DNA of 64,000 nt, taken from Adineta ricciae. Taxonomy: Eukaryota > Rotifera > Eurotatoria > Adinetida > Adinetidae. Shown here piece by piece: positions 24,946 to 37,745 of this stretch (the stretch's first letter is position 1; each line of letters begins with the position of its first letter). A program made the translations under genes and the position numbers. The notes under the pieces were generated by a model. It worked only from the letters and a program-made list of their open reading frames with translations, searched no databases and was not told the origin of the DNA. The stretch spans positions 434,001-498,000 of the forward strand of contig CAJNOJ010000005.1 of NCBI GenBank assembly GCA_905250025.1, written 5' to 3'.

Positions 24946-27821
24946 TTGATTGATCATCCCAAGCTGAAAGCTTCTATTAATCTTAAAAGAACCCACTCGA
25001 TTTCTCTTCTGTCTTTTATCGTACTGATTCCTTCTTAGCAGCATTGTGATTCATTTTGCTTGAGAAATAAATTAATGCAGCAATGACATTCGATCGACAA
25101 AGATCATAATGATAAATATCAATAAGCTTGGAGATCCTATTGTTTTGTATTTCTCTATCCAATAAGATCAAATTTGTCTTTCTCGTCTATTCATTCGATA
25201 TTGTATTAATTCATTATTGAAAAGATAATTATCTCCAAGAAGATACTTAGAAAAATGAGAATGTCTTAGAACCGGAATAGGATCAATTGACTTTGACATA
25301 CTCTAATAGAGAAAGAAAAATGATCAGAACAAAAGTTTGCATTTCTTACTTGAACTTTTTCAAATAAAAAGATCAATTGTTATTCCTTTTCGAGTCAACT
25401 GAAGATGATTTGTCTCGCCACTCGATTTGCTTTTCATCTAAATTCGCGATTTCAACGCGCGGAGTTCGATTCTTTCTCTAATGAAAGTTAATTATCATCG
25501 TCCTAATCTATATCAACAACGTCGGAAAATTCTTTCTGATAGGATATGAAATGTTATCTGAAAGAAAGGTTGACAGTTTCATGGTGTGCATTTGTCAGCA
25601 AATAAAATGGCAATGAAACAATCTAGTTACTGAATATAGTTCATAGTTGTCATTTACAGACGGTCGATAGTAATCATCTTAATAAACACGCAATAAAACA
25701 GAGAAATGAAAGGAGAAGACATCATGACTCTAAGACACATATGAGAGAATTCTCTTTCGTCATGCGTTTTTTTTTCTATACGAAGAGATTGTTGTTTTTT
25801 GTTACCGCTATTTGAAATTGTTCGTCGATGGTGAGGAAGTGAACGAAAGCGCAAGAAGAGAGTTGCTTGTAAGAATAATCATTATATTCATAGTCATCAA
25901 AATATTTTGTAATAACTATATTGCTCATTCATCATCACATATGATCTTTATCGTTGCATATACTCAGTCTTTTTTCCTATAATTGTCACATACTTACGGC
26001 ACAAAAAGGAAATAAGAAAACATAGCGAGAAAGGGAGAGAGAGAGGAGGTTCTAGTTTTTCATTCTATTGTTGGATGCTGTTGTGTTTCTATCTGTTTGG
26101 AACAGGAGAGCGTGTGTAGCAAAGAGACATAGTCGAACTCGTCGGATATGGAAAGAATTTTTCATCTTGAAGATTGTTTTTATGCATGTTGTTACTTCGT
26201 ATTTCTCGCATGCGTTCGTACTTATGATGTTTTCTCTGTTATTTAAATTATCTGAGCAAGAAGAAGCAAAGTGCCAGCAGGGCTTCTAGCCATCGGCAAC
26301 TGAAAACGATTCACAACATGCTGTCAGAAAAAAATAGCGCTAGTTGACTAATACTTAAATTGAAACGGACGTATGCGTGCATAGGTTCTATCAGCAGACG
26401 TCACCAACTTCTAATTGGATCTATTGAGAAAGTGAGATGTGTTTGATTTTGTCTTTGTAAATACGTAGGTTTCTGTACGCTCTAGATGAAATATAGGTAA
26501 AGTGAGACATTTTCCTTCTCTTAGTCTTTCTTTTTCTTCTGCTTCGTTCTTTTTTCGATAATCTTTTTTTCTCTTTTTGACATTTCTCTCCTAGATGAGG
26601 ATGCACGCTCAAATGCGTTCCCTAACGAGTGTTCTTGTTTTTTTTCCATTGAGTATTGAACATCGTGTCGTACACTAGGTACTGTTAGTCACTTCTTTTC
26701 ATATCGAACTAGTATGACGCACATATAGATTATGTATGCATATGCACGCGTGTGTTTCCGTTACTATCCATTACTGTCGTGGATGAATGAAACCTTTGTC
26801 GTTTGTTTCATTACGTTTCTAATACGAGACATGCAATAGGGGAATTGTATCTTTCTGTCAACATTAGTAACAACAATAATCAGCATTGGAAAATCTCAAG
26901 TGATCATCTTGTATTATTACAATGATGAACAAAGGAAAAAAAATGAGAAAGACAACAATTGTAGATTTCTTTTGAGAATCAAATCTACATACTTACAAAT
27001 AGTTGACTTTATTGATAATCAATGCTTGAAGTTGACCCTGGATATTATTTTCTTGTCTTCTTCCTCCATTCTCGTTTTGTCTTCTTCTTTTTCTCTAGTC
27101 ATCACAAACGGCAAGGTCGATTGATTAGTAAGATAGTGGGAGCATCGATTGCTGAATAGTTTTTTTTGTTCTCATCATGAATGCAATAGGCACGCACAGA
27201 AGCAGAAAAATGGTCATAATTCTCTCTAGATTAGATGCATGATTCTACGGGAACATGCAAATTCGATACGCCGATGGATAATATGAAATAATGAGCAAAT
27301 ATGTCTGTGTGTGTGTGTGGATATATTTAGTCAAAACAACCGCTGTATTTCTTTCTTATGAAAATGATATATGAAGAGAATTCTTCTATGTGTATTCAAA
27401 GACTTGTTTTTAATACGAACTCTTCTAGGTCATCAATAGTTATTTTCTCATTTGATTGTTGAGAAAGAAGAAAGAAAATATCTATAATTGATAAGTCAAA
27501 TGCATATAAATGCTTTTTACTATCAATGAGATCTCGATCTCATTTTCTTTCTTGACTATGCAATGGAACAAACCGCCGATCGGATTTTCTGTATTTTTCT
27601 TCTATTTTCCACAGAACAATTATTTGTCACTTATATCAACGCACTTTTTCAATAGATAGTAGCGCTCGAGAAATTCCTTTTTTTTTCCTGCCGACTAATC
27701 ATTCTGTTAGTCTTTAATTTTCTTTTCTTTTATTTCCATTGAAGAAACCTGGAATGTGAAGACTTTTTATTTACCAAAACTGCTTTGGTACTGATGAATA
27801 AATGAATAAGAATTTATCTAA
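24946..27821. other. Long non-coding gap upstream of rabphilin
   Basis: At 2.9 kb this is the longest gap in a gene-dense window. It has a GA-rich run (about 26025-26049), a short TG repeat (about 27304-27319), several T-rich polypyrimidine tracts and scattered short frames without family resemblance. The position suggests the promoter, 5' UTR exons and regulatory DNA of the neuronal rabphilin gene; that is inference. Confidence 0.5.
25066..25071 (+). terminator. Probable polyadenylation signal of the hexosaminidase gene
   Basis: An AATAAA hexamer lies 121 bp after the stop codon in AT-rich sequence. This is a pattern match only. Confidence 0.4.
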
Positions 27822-30673
27822 ATGAAGGACTCCAGTAACGGATCATTTGTATGTCCAAATGATCGACAATTACAACTTCGAGCAAAGTAAAGAAAAAACA
27901 AATATTTGTTTAACTCATTACTATGTTTGATTTCTGATTAGACTCAATTCTGGATGGTCATTTCATACAGGTCGGCCGACAACTCGTAGTGCTAGTGCAG
28001 CACCTTCAAGTCGATTTGGAAGTGCGGCGGCGGCAGCAACGAATGCTGCTGCAAGTAATAATAATTCGTTACGTGATGAAGAAATGGAAAGAATAAAAAA
28101 AGTGCTTGAACGAGCTCAACGAATTGAACTTATCGAACAAGAACGAGTCGGGTACGATTAGGTTTTTCTTAATAACTAATTGTTCAAATCTTTTGCTTCT
28201 TTCAGACGACTTTACGATCGTCTAGATAATATGAAAAAACATGCAACTGGCAATGGTTCGACACAATGTGTTCTCTGCGCAGATGGTTTTGGCATGTTAG
28301 GAGTATCATCGACTTTTTGTGCCGATTGTCATAAAGTATTGATACATGAAGACGAAAATCAAAGTGATTTATCATTCTCATCGTTCGCTTTCTAGGCCGT
28401 GTGCAATAAGTGTTCAATTGAAACTGTTCATAATCAACAAATCATATCATTGTGTAAACTTTGTAGTGAAAATCGTGAAGTAAGAATGTTAACAACGATG
28501 AAAAGCTCTTTCACTATGAGAATCCATATATTTAGTTATGGAAAAAAACAGGTGCTTGGTTTTTCCGTGCCTTGCCCACACGTTCAGCAATTCCTATCAC
28601 TATAAAACCGTCCTCGTCAGCTATATCATCAGTCACGACAAAAAGTGATAGTATATCGATTGAAGATGATTCAAATTCAGACGATCGACAAAGTGTAGGA
28701 AGTCGATTTAATCGTCAACCTTCTCCAAGTACAGGTATGAGGAAAAAATCTGTTTTCTAAAACACATCAGAAAGAATTTTGGTATTTGATTGTAGCAACA
28801 ATAAATAATCATTATACAACTGTAGATTCTTATCAGCAAAATTATGATAATCAACCTGCAATGGCTGAACATGATCGGGATGAGAGTATCGATTCCTTCA
28901 AAACTGATGAACGAAGTTTGAAAGGTAATTATGATTCCACTTCAATTGATATCTCAACCTAAATCTTCTAGATGTTTCAATCGATGAGTATGTTCCAAAA
29001 TCTCAATTACGCACGCAATCTCAATTATCACAACCACTTGTATCCACATCATCCTCATCTTCATCACCGATCCCATCAAATACATCTAATAATACATCAT
29101 CAACTCCGCCGCCGACACAGACAGCACCTACAACTCTACTTCCGCTGTCGGCATCACCGATACCACTAACCGCAACTTTATCTAACATTCGTCCTCTATC
29201 ATCCATTGTCATCAATACACCATCAGTTGTAGATGATTGTGGTACATCTCGACAGTTTACTTTATACTTTCAAAGTTCTCGTTGGGTTTTTTTTTTTTTG
29301 TAGGCCTAGGTCTACTCGATTTTGATATTATTTGGAGAGAAGCTTTCAATATTCTAACGATTAACTTAGTTCGAGCACGAAGTTTACGAGCAGCTGACTC
29401 TAACGGACTCTCCGATCCTTACGTCAAACTACATCTCGTTCCGGGTGTTGCAAAAGTAAATATTTACAAGCTTGTCGAACACAAACTGACAAGTCTGCTA
29501 TTATTATTTTTTCATAGGCAACTAAATTGCGTAGTCACACTATCCGTCGAACGTTGAATCCTGACTTTGACGAAACACTCGTCTATCATGGCATATCAGC
29601 AGAGGACATAAAAATCAAAACTCTTAAGTTAGTTTTCAACGATCGATTTGCTGTTTTGACTGAAAAAGTTCCTTTTTTTGTGTAAAGATTCACCGTGTTC
29701 GATGAAGATTCAGTTGGTTCAGATTTTCTTGGTGAATATCGCTTAAAACTATCCACAATTAAATCCGATGTCAAAGAAGCCTTTTCAGTCTATCTTCAAC
29801 ATAAAACTGATGTAAGTTCCTTTCAAGGGAAAGAACAACCTTTTCTTCATTCTCACATTCTCCACCGAGAAATACAATGTACACTTACACGTCTTGTTCT
29901 AGGATTCCGAGGTAAGGAGAACAACGTACAGCATTCTATTGTTTTCACATATTGCAGTTGCTTCTCGTTATTGTCAACGTGATTTTGTATCTTTTGTACC
30001 AGATGTGTTTAGTCTATCGCTGATATCTGTTAATGATTTATTCTCGTTATATTTTTAGTTTCTGCATGATGAAGATAAAAATGAACGTGGTAAAATTCTT
30101 CTTAGCTTATTCTATTCGAAACTGACGAGTAATTTTCACGTGAGAGTTATCCGGGGTATTCAATTGTTACCGATGGATTTCGGGCAAACATCAGATCCGT
30201 ATTGTAAATTACTTTTGTATCCATCGACTGATAATAATTCCAAATGGAGCTTCAAAACAACCGTTAAAAGACATACCTTACAACCAGAATTTAATGAAGA
30301 ATTTGTTTTCTCTCGTGTACAATTTCCGGATTTAATTAGTAAAACATTACAGATTACCGTTTATGATAAAGACGTCGGCAAAAAAGATGATTACATTGGT
30401 AAGCATTTCATTCGGCTGGTTTCTAAAATTAGCTGCAAAACGAACTGATCACTACTTGTTGTTGATCTCGTACTTGAATATTGCTGCATGACAAATGTGA
30501 TTGTTTTTCTTCTAGGCGGTTTCGAATTAGGTCAATCAGCATCAGGTGATGAACTCAAACATTGGTTATTAATGGTTAAATCACCCGAACAATGGGTGGA
30601 GATGTGGCACAAACTAAAACCCGAACAGTATCATTCAACCTTACGACAACAAGATTCTCAGACATCTCGATAG
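27822..30673 (+). CDS. RPH3A: Rabphilin-3A (Rab-binding zinc finger and tandem C2 domains)
   Basis: Rabphilin is a Rab3/Rab27 effector on synaptic and secretory vesicles. The start MKDSSNGSFVCPNDRQLQL is followed across an intron by LNSGWSFHTG, as in vertebrate rabphilin. The Rab-binding domain has a helix (EEMERIKKVLERAQRIELIEQERVGRLYDRL) and an FYVE-like finger with Cys pairs CVLC, CADC, CNKC and CKLC, then VWKKTGAWFFRALP. A Ser/Pro-rich linker with a Pro/Ser/Thr tract spans 28570-29230. C2A reads ADSNGLSDPYVKLHLVPG and C2B reads QTSDPYCKLLLYPS, KHTL-type QPEFNEEF and YDKDVGKKDDYIGG. It ends with LKHWLLMVKSPEQWVEMWHKL and TAG at 30671-30673. The intron at 28337-28395 restores DCHKAVCNKC. 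The alternative, Doc2, lacks the finger. Confidence 0.93.
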
Positions 30674-31525
30674 CAATAATTGTTAACTAGAAACTTTTTG
30701 TTTCGTTTTTGTTGTTTTGTTGGTTGTTTTTCTTCTTCTTCTTCACGTATTCATATGATTTGTGAACATTCAATGTGGATTTGAAATAGAAGACTAGACA
30801 TGAAGAATCCAACGAGAATGATAACTGATGGACAAAAGAAGAAAAGATGTCTGTTTTCTTTCTTGCAAATGTTTATTTTGATAACTGACTGTTTTCATGT
30901 GTCGGTTTTTCTTCTTCTTGTATAGTTTTCACCGGTCAATATTTCTCTGTGCCTTGAGTGATTTTTCTTCTTACTGTTCATCTCGACAGAGATCTTCTTT
31001 AAATTCTCTGTCGTTCTAGTCTTCCTTTTTCATCATTCTTGACTATCGATAGCGCGTCAGTTCCGGTAAAACTGAATTCATAAGTCCTATGAAGATTTGA
31101 CCAAACAGAGATGACATCCGAAAATATGAACAAAATCGAATTTTATTTTAGTTGGCTTTTTTTCTTGTTTTTCTCTCTGTTGTGAACTCTTATTATATCA
31201 ATATCATTTGTTTCTCTTTTGCGAACAGAATCTCTTTTGTCATTTATTTTCCTTTCTCGATCTCTTTTGAATACACACGTGTAAACACATATGTAGAGAT
31301 ATGTGAATGATACTGCTCGGCTTTGCGTAAAGAGTAAGAAAAACACAGGAAAACGTATATCGATGATATTAGCGCCATCTTCAATAAAAAAATCAAAAGA
31401 ATTTGACGTTAACTACAAGGTTGTTGCATAGGAACTTAAATGGCATGAAAGAGTGCTGTTAATAGTCAAAGATTTTGCTTAGGGGAAGAGGAAAGAAACC
31501 TATCGAAGAATAAGCACTTGTTCTG
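30674..31525. other. Intergenic, rabphilin 3' flank to FAM81-like start
   Basis: 852 bp, T-rich in its first half (TTCTTCTTCTTC near 30730) with no coding signal that I recognise. It should hold the rabphilin 3' UTR and the next promoter. Confidence 0.5.
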
Positions 31526-32583
31526 ATGGACCAAGTTCAAGTGTTATCAGCTGTTTGTAAAAGACTGAACGGCGATGTTGAATCATTGATGAGTCAAATG
31601 ACATTGCGGCAATCTGCATTAGCTCAAATAGATGCCAATCAACAATCTCAAGACGATCAACTTCGCCAATTTAATATGGATCTGCAAATCAAACTGTCGA
31701 GAACCGATGCAATTATACAAAAACTACAAGGAGATACCGAACATATCTCACATGGTTTACGCGATGCTATCAATGGCCAGCAGGAACTGAATCGATCGAT
31801 TGCACAGCGCCATCAAGAACTTAAAGCAGAAGTAATGAATAAATAGAGAAGCACACTTGTGAAATAATTGACCGAGAGTAAATATTTATTCGTTCTTTCT
31901 AGCTTTCATCATTGAGTCAACGGATTGAGCGTATGTTCAATGAACAACAAGTGGTGCTACGCACATTCGAGACGGATACTGCGCGAGCTTTAGCAACAGC
32001 TGATTCGCGTGCTCGGGCGTTCGTAGATGAGCTTCGAACGGAAATTTTTCAAAGTAAAGCGCAAAAACTCAGTGAACGAGAGCGTGCAGAACAACGTATA
32101 ACTCAAAAAATTGATGAAGTCAAACGATCTTTAGAAAATTATGTAAAGAAACCTTCTCAATTACAGTTCCTATCGAATGAAACTTTCGTTTCCTGTAGGA
32201 TCGTTATGAAAAACGTATTGAAGACGCCATACGTCAATTCGAACGTAAGAATTTAGATGTTGAGGATCATTATAAACGATCCATTCACGATTTAAATCGT
32301 AATGTCACTGTAAGAAAAATTTGCCACCGAGAGAAGTAAAACATCTTCCTCCTTTTCTTCTGATTAGGCAATCGAACAAGATGTTTATAAGCGTTTCGAT
32401 GATCGATATCAGCGTACGGTAACAAGTCTAGATAAAGTGAAAAAAGAGATGCGTGCATGTTTTGAAACGCTTGAAAGTTCGGTGGAAACCCTACAGCGTA
32501 TAACTGATAGTCGGATCAAAGGTACGGAAGAAAAACTCGAACGACAAGTTCAACAACTTCGGCGTCAGATTGATATAATGTAA
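31526..32583 (+). CDS. FAM81A: FAM81-like coiled-coil protein
   Basis: Five exons encode about 290 residues of almost continuous coiled coil. The start region (KRLNGDVESLMSQMTLRQSA) and the end (EEKLERQVQQLRRQIDIM) have the heptad pattern and wording of vertebrate FAM81 proteins, which are synaptic or ciliary coiled coils of poorly known role. Introns lie at about 31832-31902, 32141-32198, 32310-32368 (joining NVT to AIEQDVYKRFDD). The stop is TAA at 32581-32583. Any long coiled coil could imitate such similarity, so the family is likely but not certain. Confidence 0.65.
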
Positions 32584-33363
32584 CGAGAATAAATTTCGGT
32601 CGTGGCAAAACATGTTATTGTATTATTTACCTGTTTACATAAACGCATCTTCATGCTATCATTGGTTACTAAGCACCTGTCACAATATATTATCAAGTAT
32701 ATTTTGATTATGTTTGTCGTTTCGTTTTTTTTCTTATCTCATTACTGATGTCATATGTGAAGTAAACAAGCTTTTTGCCTATTCTTCTTCTTATAATGAT
32801 ATACGCATATGTAACCACATAAATGATCGTAATGCTCACCAAGAGATATTTTTGTTTTAAACTTCACCCTCTTTTGCGCTGTTTAACTACCTTTGTACGT
32901 ATAGTGCTCGAATGTATTGTTATTGACGCTCTGTATGTATATACGTCTCATCCAGACTAAATCAAGATTAGTATCTGTCTGTCATTTATACATTGATATG
33001 TTTGAAAGCAGTAATATACTTTCAAGGTGATTGGTTTCGAAAAAAAATACCATTTATCATCAAAAATAATAAGACTTGTCCTTGTATATGTGATGGATAT
33101 TTTTATGCCTGAATGCATATTTATACCACTTAAGAGTAATTTAAGACATCGTTAAGAGTGAGTATTGCCAAATAAGCTAATTTATTTTAATCCTTTTTTT
33201 TTCTTAACAAAAAAATACTATGGAAATGTGCCAAATGAAATAAAACAGTATCACAGCAGCAAAAACTTATAGAAATTAATTTATAAAAGGAATAACCTTA
33301 ACTTAAATCAGATGGAAAAGAATTGCATAGTTGAGAAAAGTGGAGACAAAAAAAACGAGTTTC
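32584..33363. other. Convergent intergenic region, FAM81-like and EF-hand gene
   Basis: 780 bp of AT-rich sequence containing two 3' UTRs. There is no recognisable gene or repeat family. Confidence 0.5.
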
Positions 33364-35077
33364 TTATAAACCACCTTGGACAAATTTGTTGAATTCTTGT
33401 GCATCAAGACGACCATCTTTGTTGGTGTCAGCGCTGTTGAAAGCTGCACCAACGGCATCAAATCCAGCAAGACCACCAACAGCACCGCCTGCACCTGAGG
33501 AAAATGATGATGATTCGTAGCTTGATGAGCTGAAACCACCAGCAGCACCACTTTCAAATCCAGCAGCACCAGCTTCAAATCCAGCTGCACCAGCTTCGAA
33601 TCCAGCAGCTCCGAAACCAGCAGCTCCGAAACCAGCTCCACCAGTTGAGCTTTCGAAGGTGCTTGATGAGAATGATGATGAACCACCAGCAGCTAAATCT
33701 CCACCAGCCAAACCAGCGGCGAATTCACCTCCAGCAGCACCGCTTGAGCCGAATGATGATTCTGCGCTGAATGATGATGAGCTAGCAACAGCTCCAGCAA
33801 CAGCAGGTGGTGACTAGTTAGACAAGGAAAACAAGATGTATTCATACAGTGACACGAAGGCAATCTTACGATATCTTCGACAACACCAGCAGCACGAGCT
33901 TGTTGAACGAGTGTTTGGGCATCAAGTAATTGAGCTCCATAACGTTGAATATAAGCTTGTGGGTTTTCTTGAGTAACACCCAAGCGTTGGAATTGACGAA
34001 CAACACGGACTTGAGCTTGTTCGTATTGGATGATGACGTTGCGTGGTGCAGCGTAAGCTTTGGCAGCTTCGGCACGTTGAACGATGGTTTTTCGTTTAGC
34101 AGCAGCTCCGTATGGGACCCATCGTTCGATGATGATATCACCTATTAGATTTTAGAATTAATGTAATGCGACAAATCGATAAGGAAGTAAAAATACATAC
34201 GTGGGCGAGCTGGAGCAGCTGGGAGACGTTCGATGATGACTGATCGTGGTGGAACAGGTAAAGCAGCGAGTTTACGAACGACAGTTTGTGAGGCAACTGA
34301 CGCTGGTGGCTGTGGTGGTCTTTCACGGAGGATGAGTGGGGGTGGTTGTGGGAGAGGTGGAGCTTGTTGTTTGATGCGGAGAGGTGGTGGTGGGGGTGGT
34401 TGAGGTGGTCGCACTTCTTTGATGATGAGTGGCTAAAACAAAGAATAATAGTAAATTTCACGCCCTCACCCTCACCCAATACTTACGCCTGGTGGTGGGA
34501 TTGGTGGTGGTTGAAGGAATCGAACTTTGATGTTTTGTGTGTAGGTTTGAACACCACCTGGTGCTTGTCGTCGAATGATTTGTGGGTTGGCATCAACGTA
34601 GAGACCAGCACCTCGTACTTCAGCACCATATTTCGACCAAGCAGCATTGGTTTCAGATGTGTAGCTAGCAGCTTGGTTGATGGCTGTAGCATCGAAACCA
34701 GCAGCACCAGCGGTTGATGATTCGAATGATGATGATTGGAAGCTGCTGCTGCCGGCAAGACCAGCATCAAGAGCACCATTGGCTGAGAAGCTTGCTGATT
34801 CGAATGAACCGCCAGCCAATCCAGCTTCAGCACCAGCTACACCACCAGTTGATGATGAAAAGCTTGATGATTCGTACGAGGATGATCCATAACCAGCACC
34901 AGCTCCTGCTTGTCCAGCTGCGAGCGAATTGCCGATCCAGCTTGAAAATTCACCACGGTCGATTGATCCATCTTTGTTAGCATCGACTTGTGAGAAAAGT
35001 CCGTTAGCATCTACGCCACCAGCACCACCGCTTGATGAAGATGCTGAATAGGATTGAAATTCGTAGTTGGACGTCAT
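33364..35077 (-). CDS. Unrecognised low-complexity protein flanked by EF-hand loops
   Basis: Four exons encode about 470 residues. Near the N-terminus is an EF-hand loop, DANKDGSIDRGEF, and near the C-terminus a second, DTNKDGRLDAQEF. Next to each are Ser-rich runs of the type YESSSFSS and Gly/Ala repeats (GAAGFEAGAAGFE near 33535-33620). The middle has a Pro-rich stretch (RPPQPPPPPPLRIKQQAPP), then basic hydrophobic segments (RSVIIERLP, DIIIERWVPYG, RNVIIQYEQAQVRVVRQFQ) that resemble strand-forming cytoskeletal repeats. I see no signal peptide or membrane span. Introns lie at about 34433-34488, 34141-34199 and 33814-33869. A structural role is a guess only; I do not recognise the family. Confidence 0.85.
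33535..33625 (-). repeat. Short tandem Gly/Ala/Phe repeat within the EF-hand-flanked protein
   Basis: An in-frame unit coding GAAGFEA (with GFGAA variants) is repeated about five times. The nucleotide repeats are nearly identical (about 21-24 bp), so the tract was probably expanded recently. Confidence 0.7.
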
Positions 35078-35138
35078 GTTCGAGCGTGTGTTATTGAAAC
35101 AGGAGAATGGTTAGTAAAGTATTGTGAAGAAATCACTG

Positions 35139-35146
35139 TTTATATA
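35139..35146 (-). promoter_or_regulatory. Probable TATA box of the EF-hand-flanked gene
   Basis: Reading the minus strand, TATATAAA lies about 60 bp before the start codon at 35077, a fitting distance for a short 5' UTR. Most other genes here show no TATA element so close, which suggests strong or regulated expression. This is inference. Confidence 0.45.
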
Positions 35147-35879
35147 CCAGTAGCAACTATGCTAGTCTTCCCACACATATAGATGCATTCTTTCTCTCTC
35201 TCCATCTCCCTCTTTTCCTCTCATTTATTCTCTCATTTTTCACCTTCTCACCCAAGTACCTTTATGACGTAGATAGCTAATGAAGCGTATGATTTGCTGG
35301 GTATTCCTCTATATCTTTTTCTTTTTCTCTCTTTTTTGCTGTCATATTTCAGTATTTTTTTATCATCATGATCAGATATTGGGTAGGAAAAAAAAGGTAT
35401 CAACATGAATCAAGCGGCTTATTCACTGTGTCCTCAGACATCGACCGCCAAACCGCATCGAATAAGGGTTTTTCTATCCACAAGCAAAAAATCAGATAGT
35501 GCGACTACACAATAGAGCCGACCATCACCTATACACAAAAAAGCAGCTATTGATTGAATAGAAAGGGCAAGGTTTAGTAAAAAAACTGAGTACACCTTGC
35601 TTGGCTGACTGAAAGCTGAAAAGACAATAACAACCAATGATTGTGAAAATCACCACCAATGACAGTATTGATGCAAAGGATGAAAGTCTAAAAAAAACCG
35701 CTATGCATATTCGATCAGTCTCTCTCGACGAAAAAATGTAGTTTACGAGTTAAATATTATTCAGATTTTGTTATTATTCGAACATAATCATACCCGTTTC
35801 CTTTTCACAACATATGTTTTTTTTGTTTAAATATATACATACAAGCAGAAAAAGAGCGAAAAATCAAATCGAGGAAATA
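35147..35879. other. Intergenic between EF-hand gene promoter and GPCR 3' end
   Basis: The region has a CT-rich run (about 35188-35245) and A-rich and T-rich tracts. The frames here match nothing known to me. Confidence 0.5.
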
Positions 35880-37745
35880 CTACACAAAACGATTCGGCTG
35901 CCGTGCTTGAATTAGTAATAAATCATTCTCTTTGATTGAGTTCGTCAAATCTTGATCGGGTAAAAACTTTTCACAATTGTTTATCGATCGATCTTTTTTT
36001 GAACTATAATACTGATTATGTGTGGAGAAAAAGCGATTAGATTTTTTATTCTGATGTCCTTTTTCTGCTGGAGACGACATAATTTGACTATCTTTGGTAG
36101 TCGAGCGCGACTGCTGAGTCGCTCGAGGTGACATCGACGACGAGTTCGACGAATGCCTCTGATGATTCGTACTGCGTGGCTGTAAATTAGACTGCGATTG
36201 TTTTGATGAGGGTTGACTTGGATGATTTTTACTAGGTAGATCGTTATCTAACTGCGATGAATCAATACACGGTAAACAAGAGAATAATTTACGAAACTCT
36301 GAATTAAATTTCGCCTACAAGAAAAAAAAAGAGAGCATGTCTAATGAGGTAGATTCATATTTCGATTCAATAAAAGCAACATACACTGCAGAATCCGTAT
36401 ATAAACGGATTATGACAAGAATTCGACATTGCCAGCCAATTAGCAGATAACCACAGAACTACGATATGTTTGAAACTAACAGAAAAAAAACAATATTTAT
36501 TCGGATTGGTCTCAAGAACAAACATACTCATTAATTTCAGGTTTATAAAAATTTAGAAAATTGTATAATTGTAAAGGAAACCAGCAAATTAAAAATAAAG
36601 CCACAACAAGAAATAACATTTTCAATACCTGCAAAACAACACATGTTAACCTTGATTTTTCTTTATCCCACTAAATTTCGGATGTATAAGCAAAATAAAA
36701 CTTGACAAAATCATTAGTTTTCGAAATCAATCAGTCAAGCAAGCTATAGAAATATTATCTAGACACGATCAAATTTCATCCTCGAACATCGCATATTCGC
36801 TCTCTAATGTTATTTATTCTATTAATCATTTCTCAAGGTAATATCCATTAATCTTACTTTACGTTTATTGCGAGCAATAACTTCTTGATGTTTTGTTTGG
36901 CCAACAGGTTTAGAAAAGTACAAATGCGAGGCAATACGAAAATATGCGACACTGATTATTATAAATGGGATTACGTATTGCGAATAAATATTGTAAACGA
37001 TGTAAATTCGTTGGATTTCGTACGATTTTCTTGTTGAATTATCTTGTTGAACTTCGTATGGATATGGTAGACATTGATAGCCGAAGTTATCGATGAAATA
37101 GACGTTATAGAAGATCAAACTAGGAATTGACGAGCCTAGGGCAATCAGCCAAATGATAATAAAGATAATAAATGCACTTCTGGTAGATAATTTCGGTTTT
37201 AATGGATGTAACATGACATGGTAACGATCAAGTGAGACAACAACTAATGTATAAATGGATACATCGACAGAGAGGATTTGGACAAATGGTGCTAATTTGC
37301 AGAGAAATTTCGGTAGAACCCATTTTTGTAATACGGCTGCTTGAAACTAGACATAAAACAGACATTTTGCATAATGAAATAAGAGCAACAACAAAACAAT
37401 TCTATGTACCTGAAATGGTACAGCAAAACAAGCTACTAGACAATCCGAAAGAGCTAAATTACAGATGAAATAATTCGTCACCGAACGCATTCGTCGATTG
37501 CGTAGAACAATGTAGATAATACAAGTATTACCAAGAACAGCCAGTAGTGAGATAATTCCATATGCAAAACTTAATAAAATTACTTGATATTTTTCCGGTA
37601 CGAGAGTTTTAGTCAATTCAGCGACACTATTCGTTCCATTTAATGTTGCCGTCGTTGTTGTTGATGAACTATTTGTGAGAAATTTATTCGAATTTAATGG
37701 ATTGAGGGTAGTTGGCAATAACGAGAGTGTACGTATGTCCGCCAT
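35880..37745 (-). CDS. Rhodopsin-family neuropeptide receptor (NPY/luqin-RYamide-like)
   Basis: Seven-span receptor. An Asn-rich N-terminus with NSS and NGT glycosylation sites leads to TM1 (SLLAVLGNTCIIYIV), TM2 with NLALSDCLVA, TM3 entry FLCKLAPF and LDRYHVMLHP (DRY), TM4 with FIIIWLIALGSSIPS, ECL2 with FGYQCLPYP (disulfide partner of TM3), TM5, TM6 with LICWFPLQLYNF and TM7 with SANWLAMSNSCHNPFIYGF (NPxxY). The tail has a possible palmitoylation site (FSCLPC) and a long Ser/Gln-rich region. Introns lie near 37354-37411, 36804-36857 region, 36536 and 36316-36384. The closest wording is that of luqin/RYamide and NPY receptors; the ligand is not known from the sequence. Confidence 0.88.

Noticed and set aside
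26421..26612. Lys/Arg-rich frame on the minus strand in the gap before rabphilin
   Set aside because: It is made of the complement of T/C-rich tracts, low complexity, with no family match.
32600..33360. Possible small RNA gene in the convergent gap after the FAM81-like gene
   Set aside because: No tRNA-like cloverleaf, box A/B or other RNA motif could be seen by eye.
34346..34717. Trp-rich plus-strand frame opposite the EF-hand-flanked protein
   Set aside because: It is the complement of a Pro-rich coding region and shows no motif.
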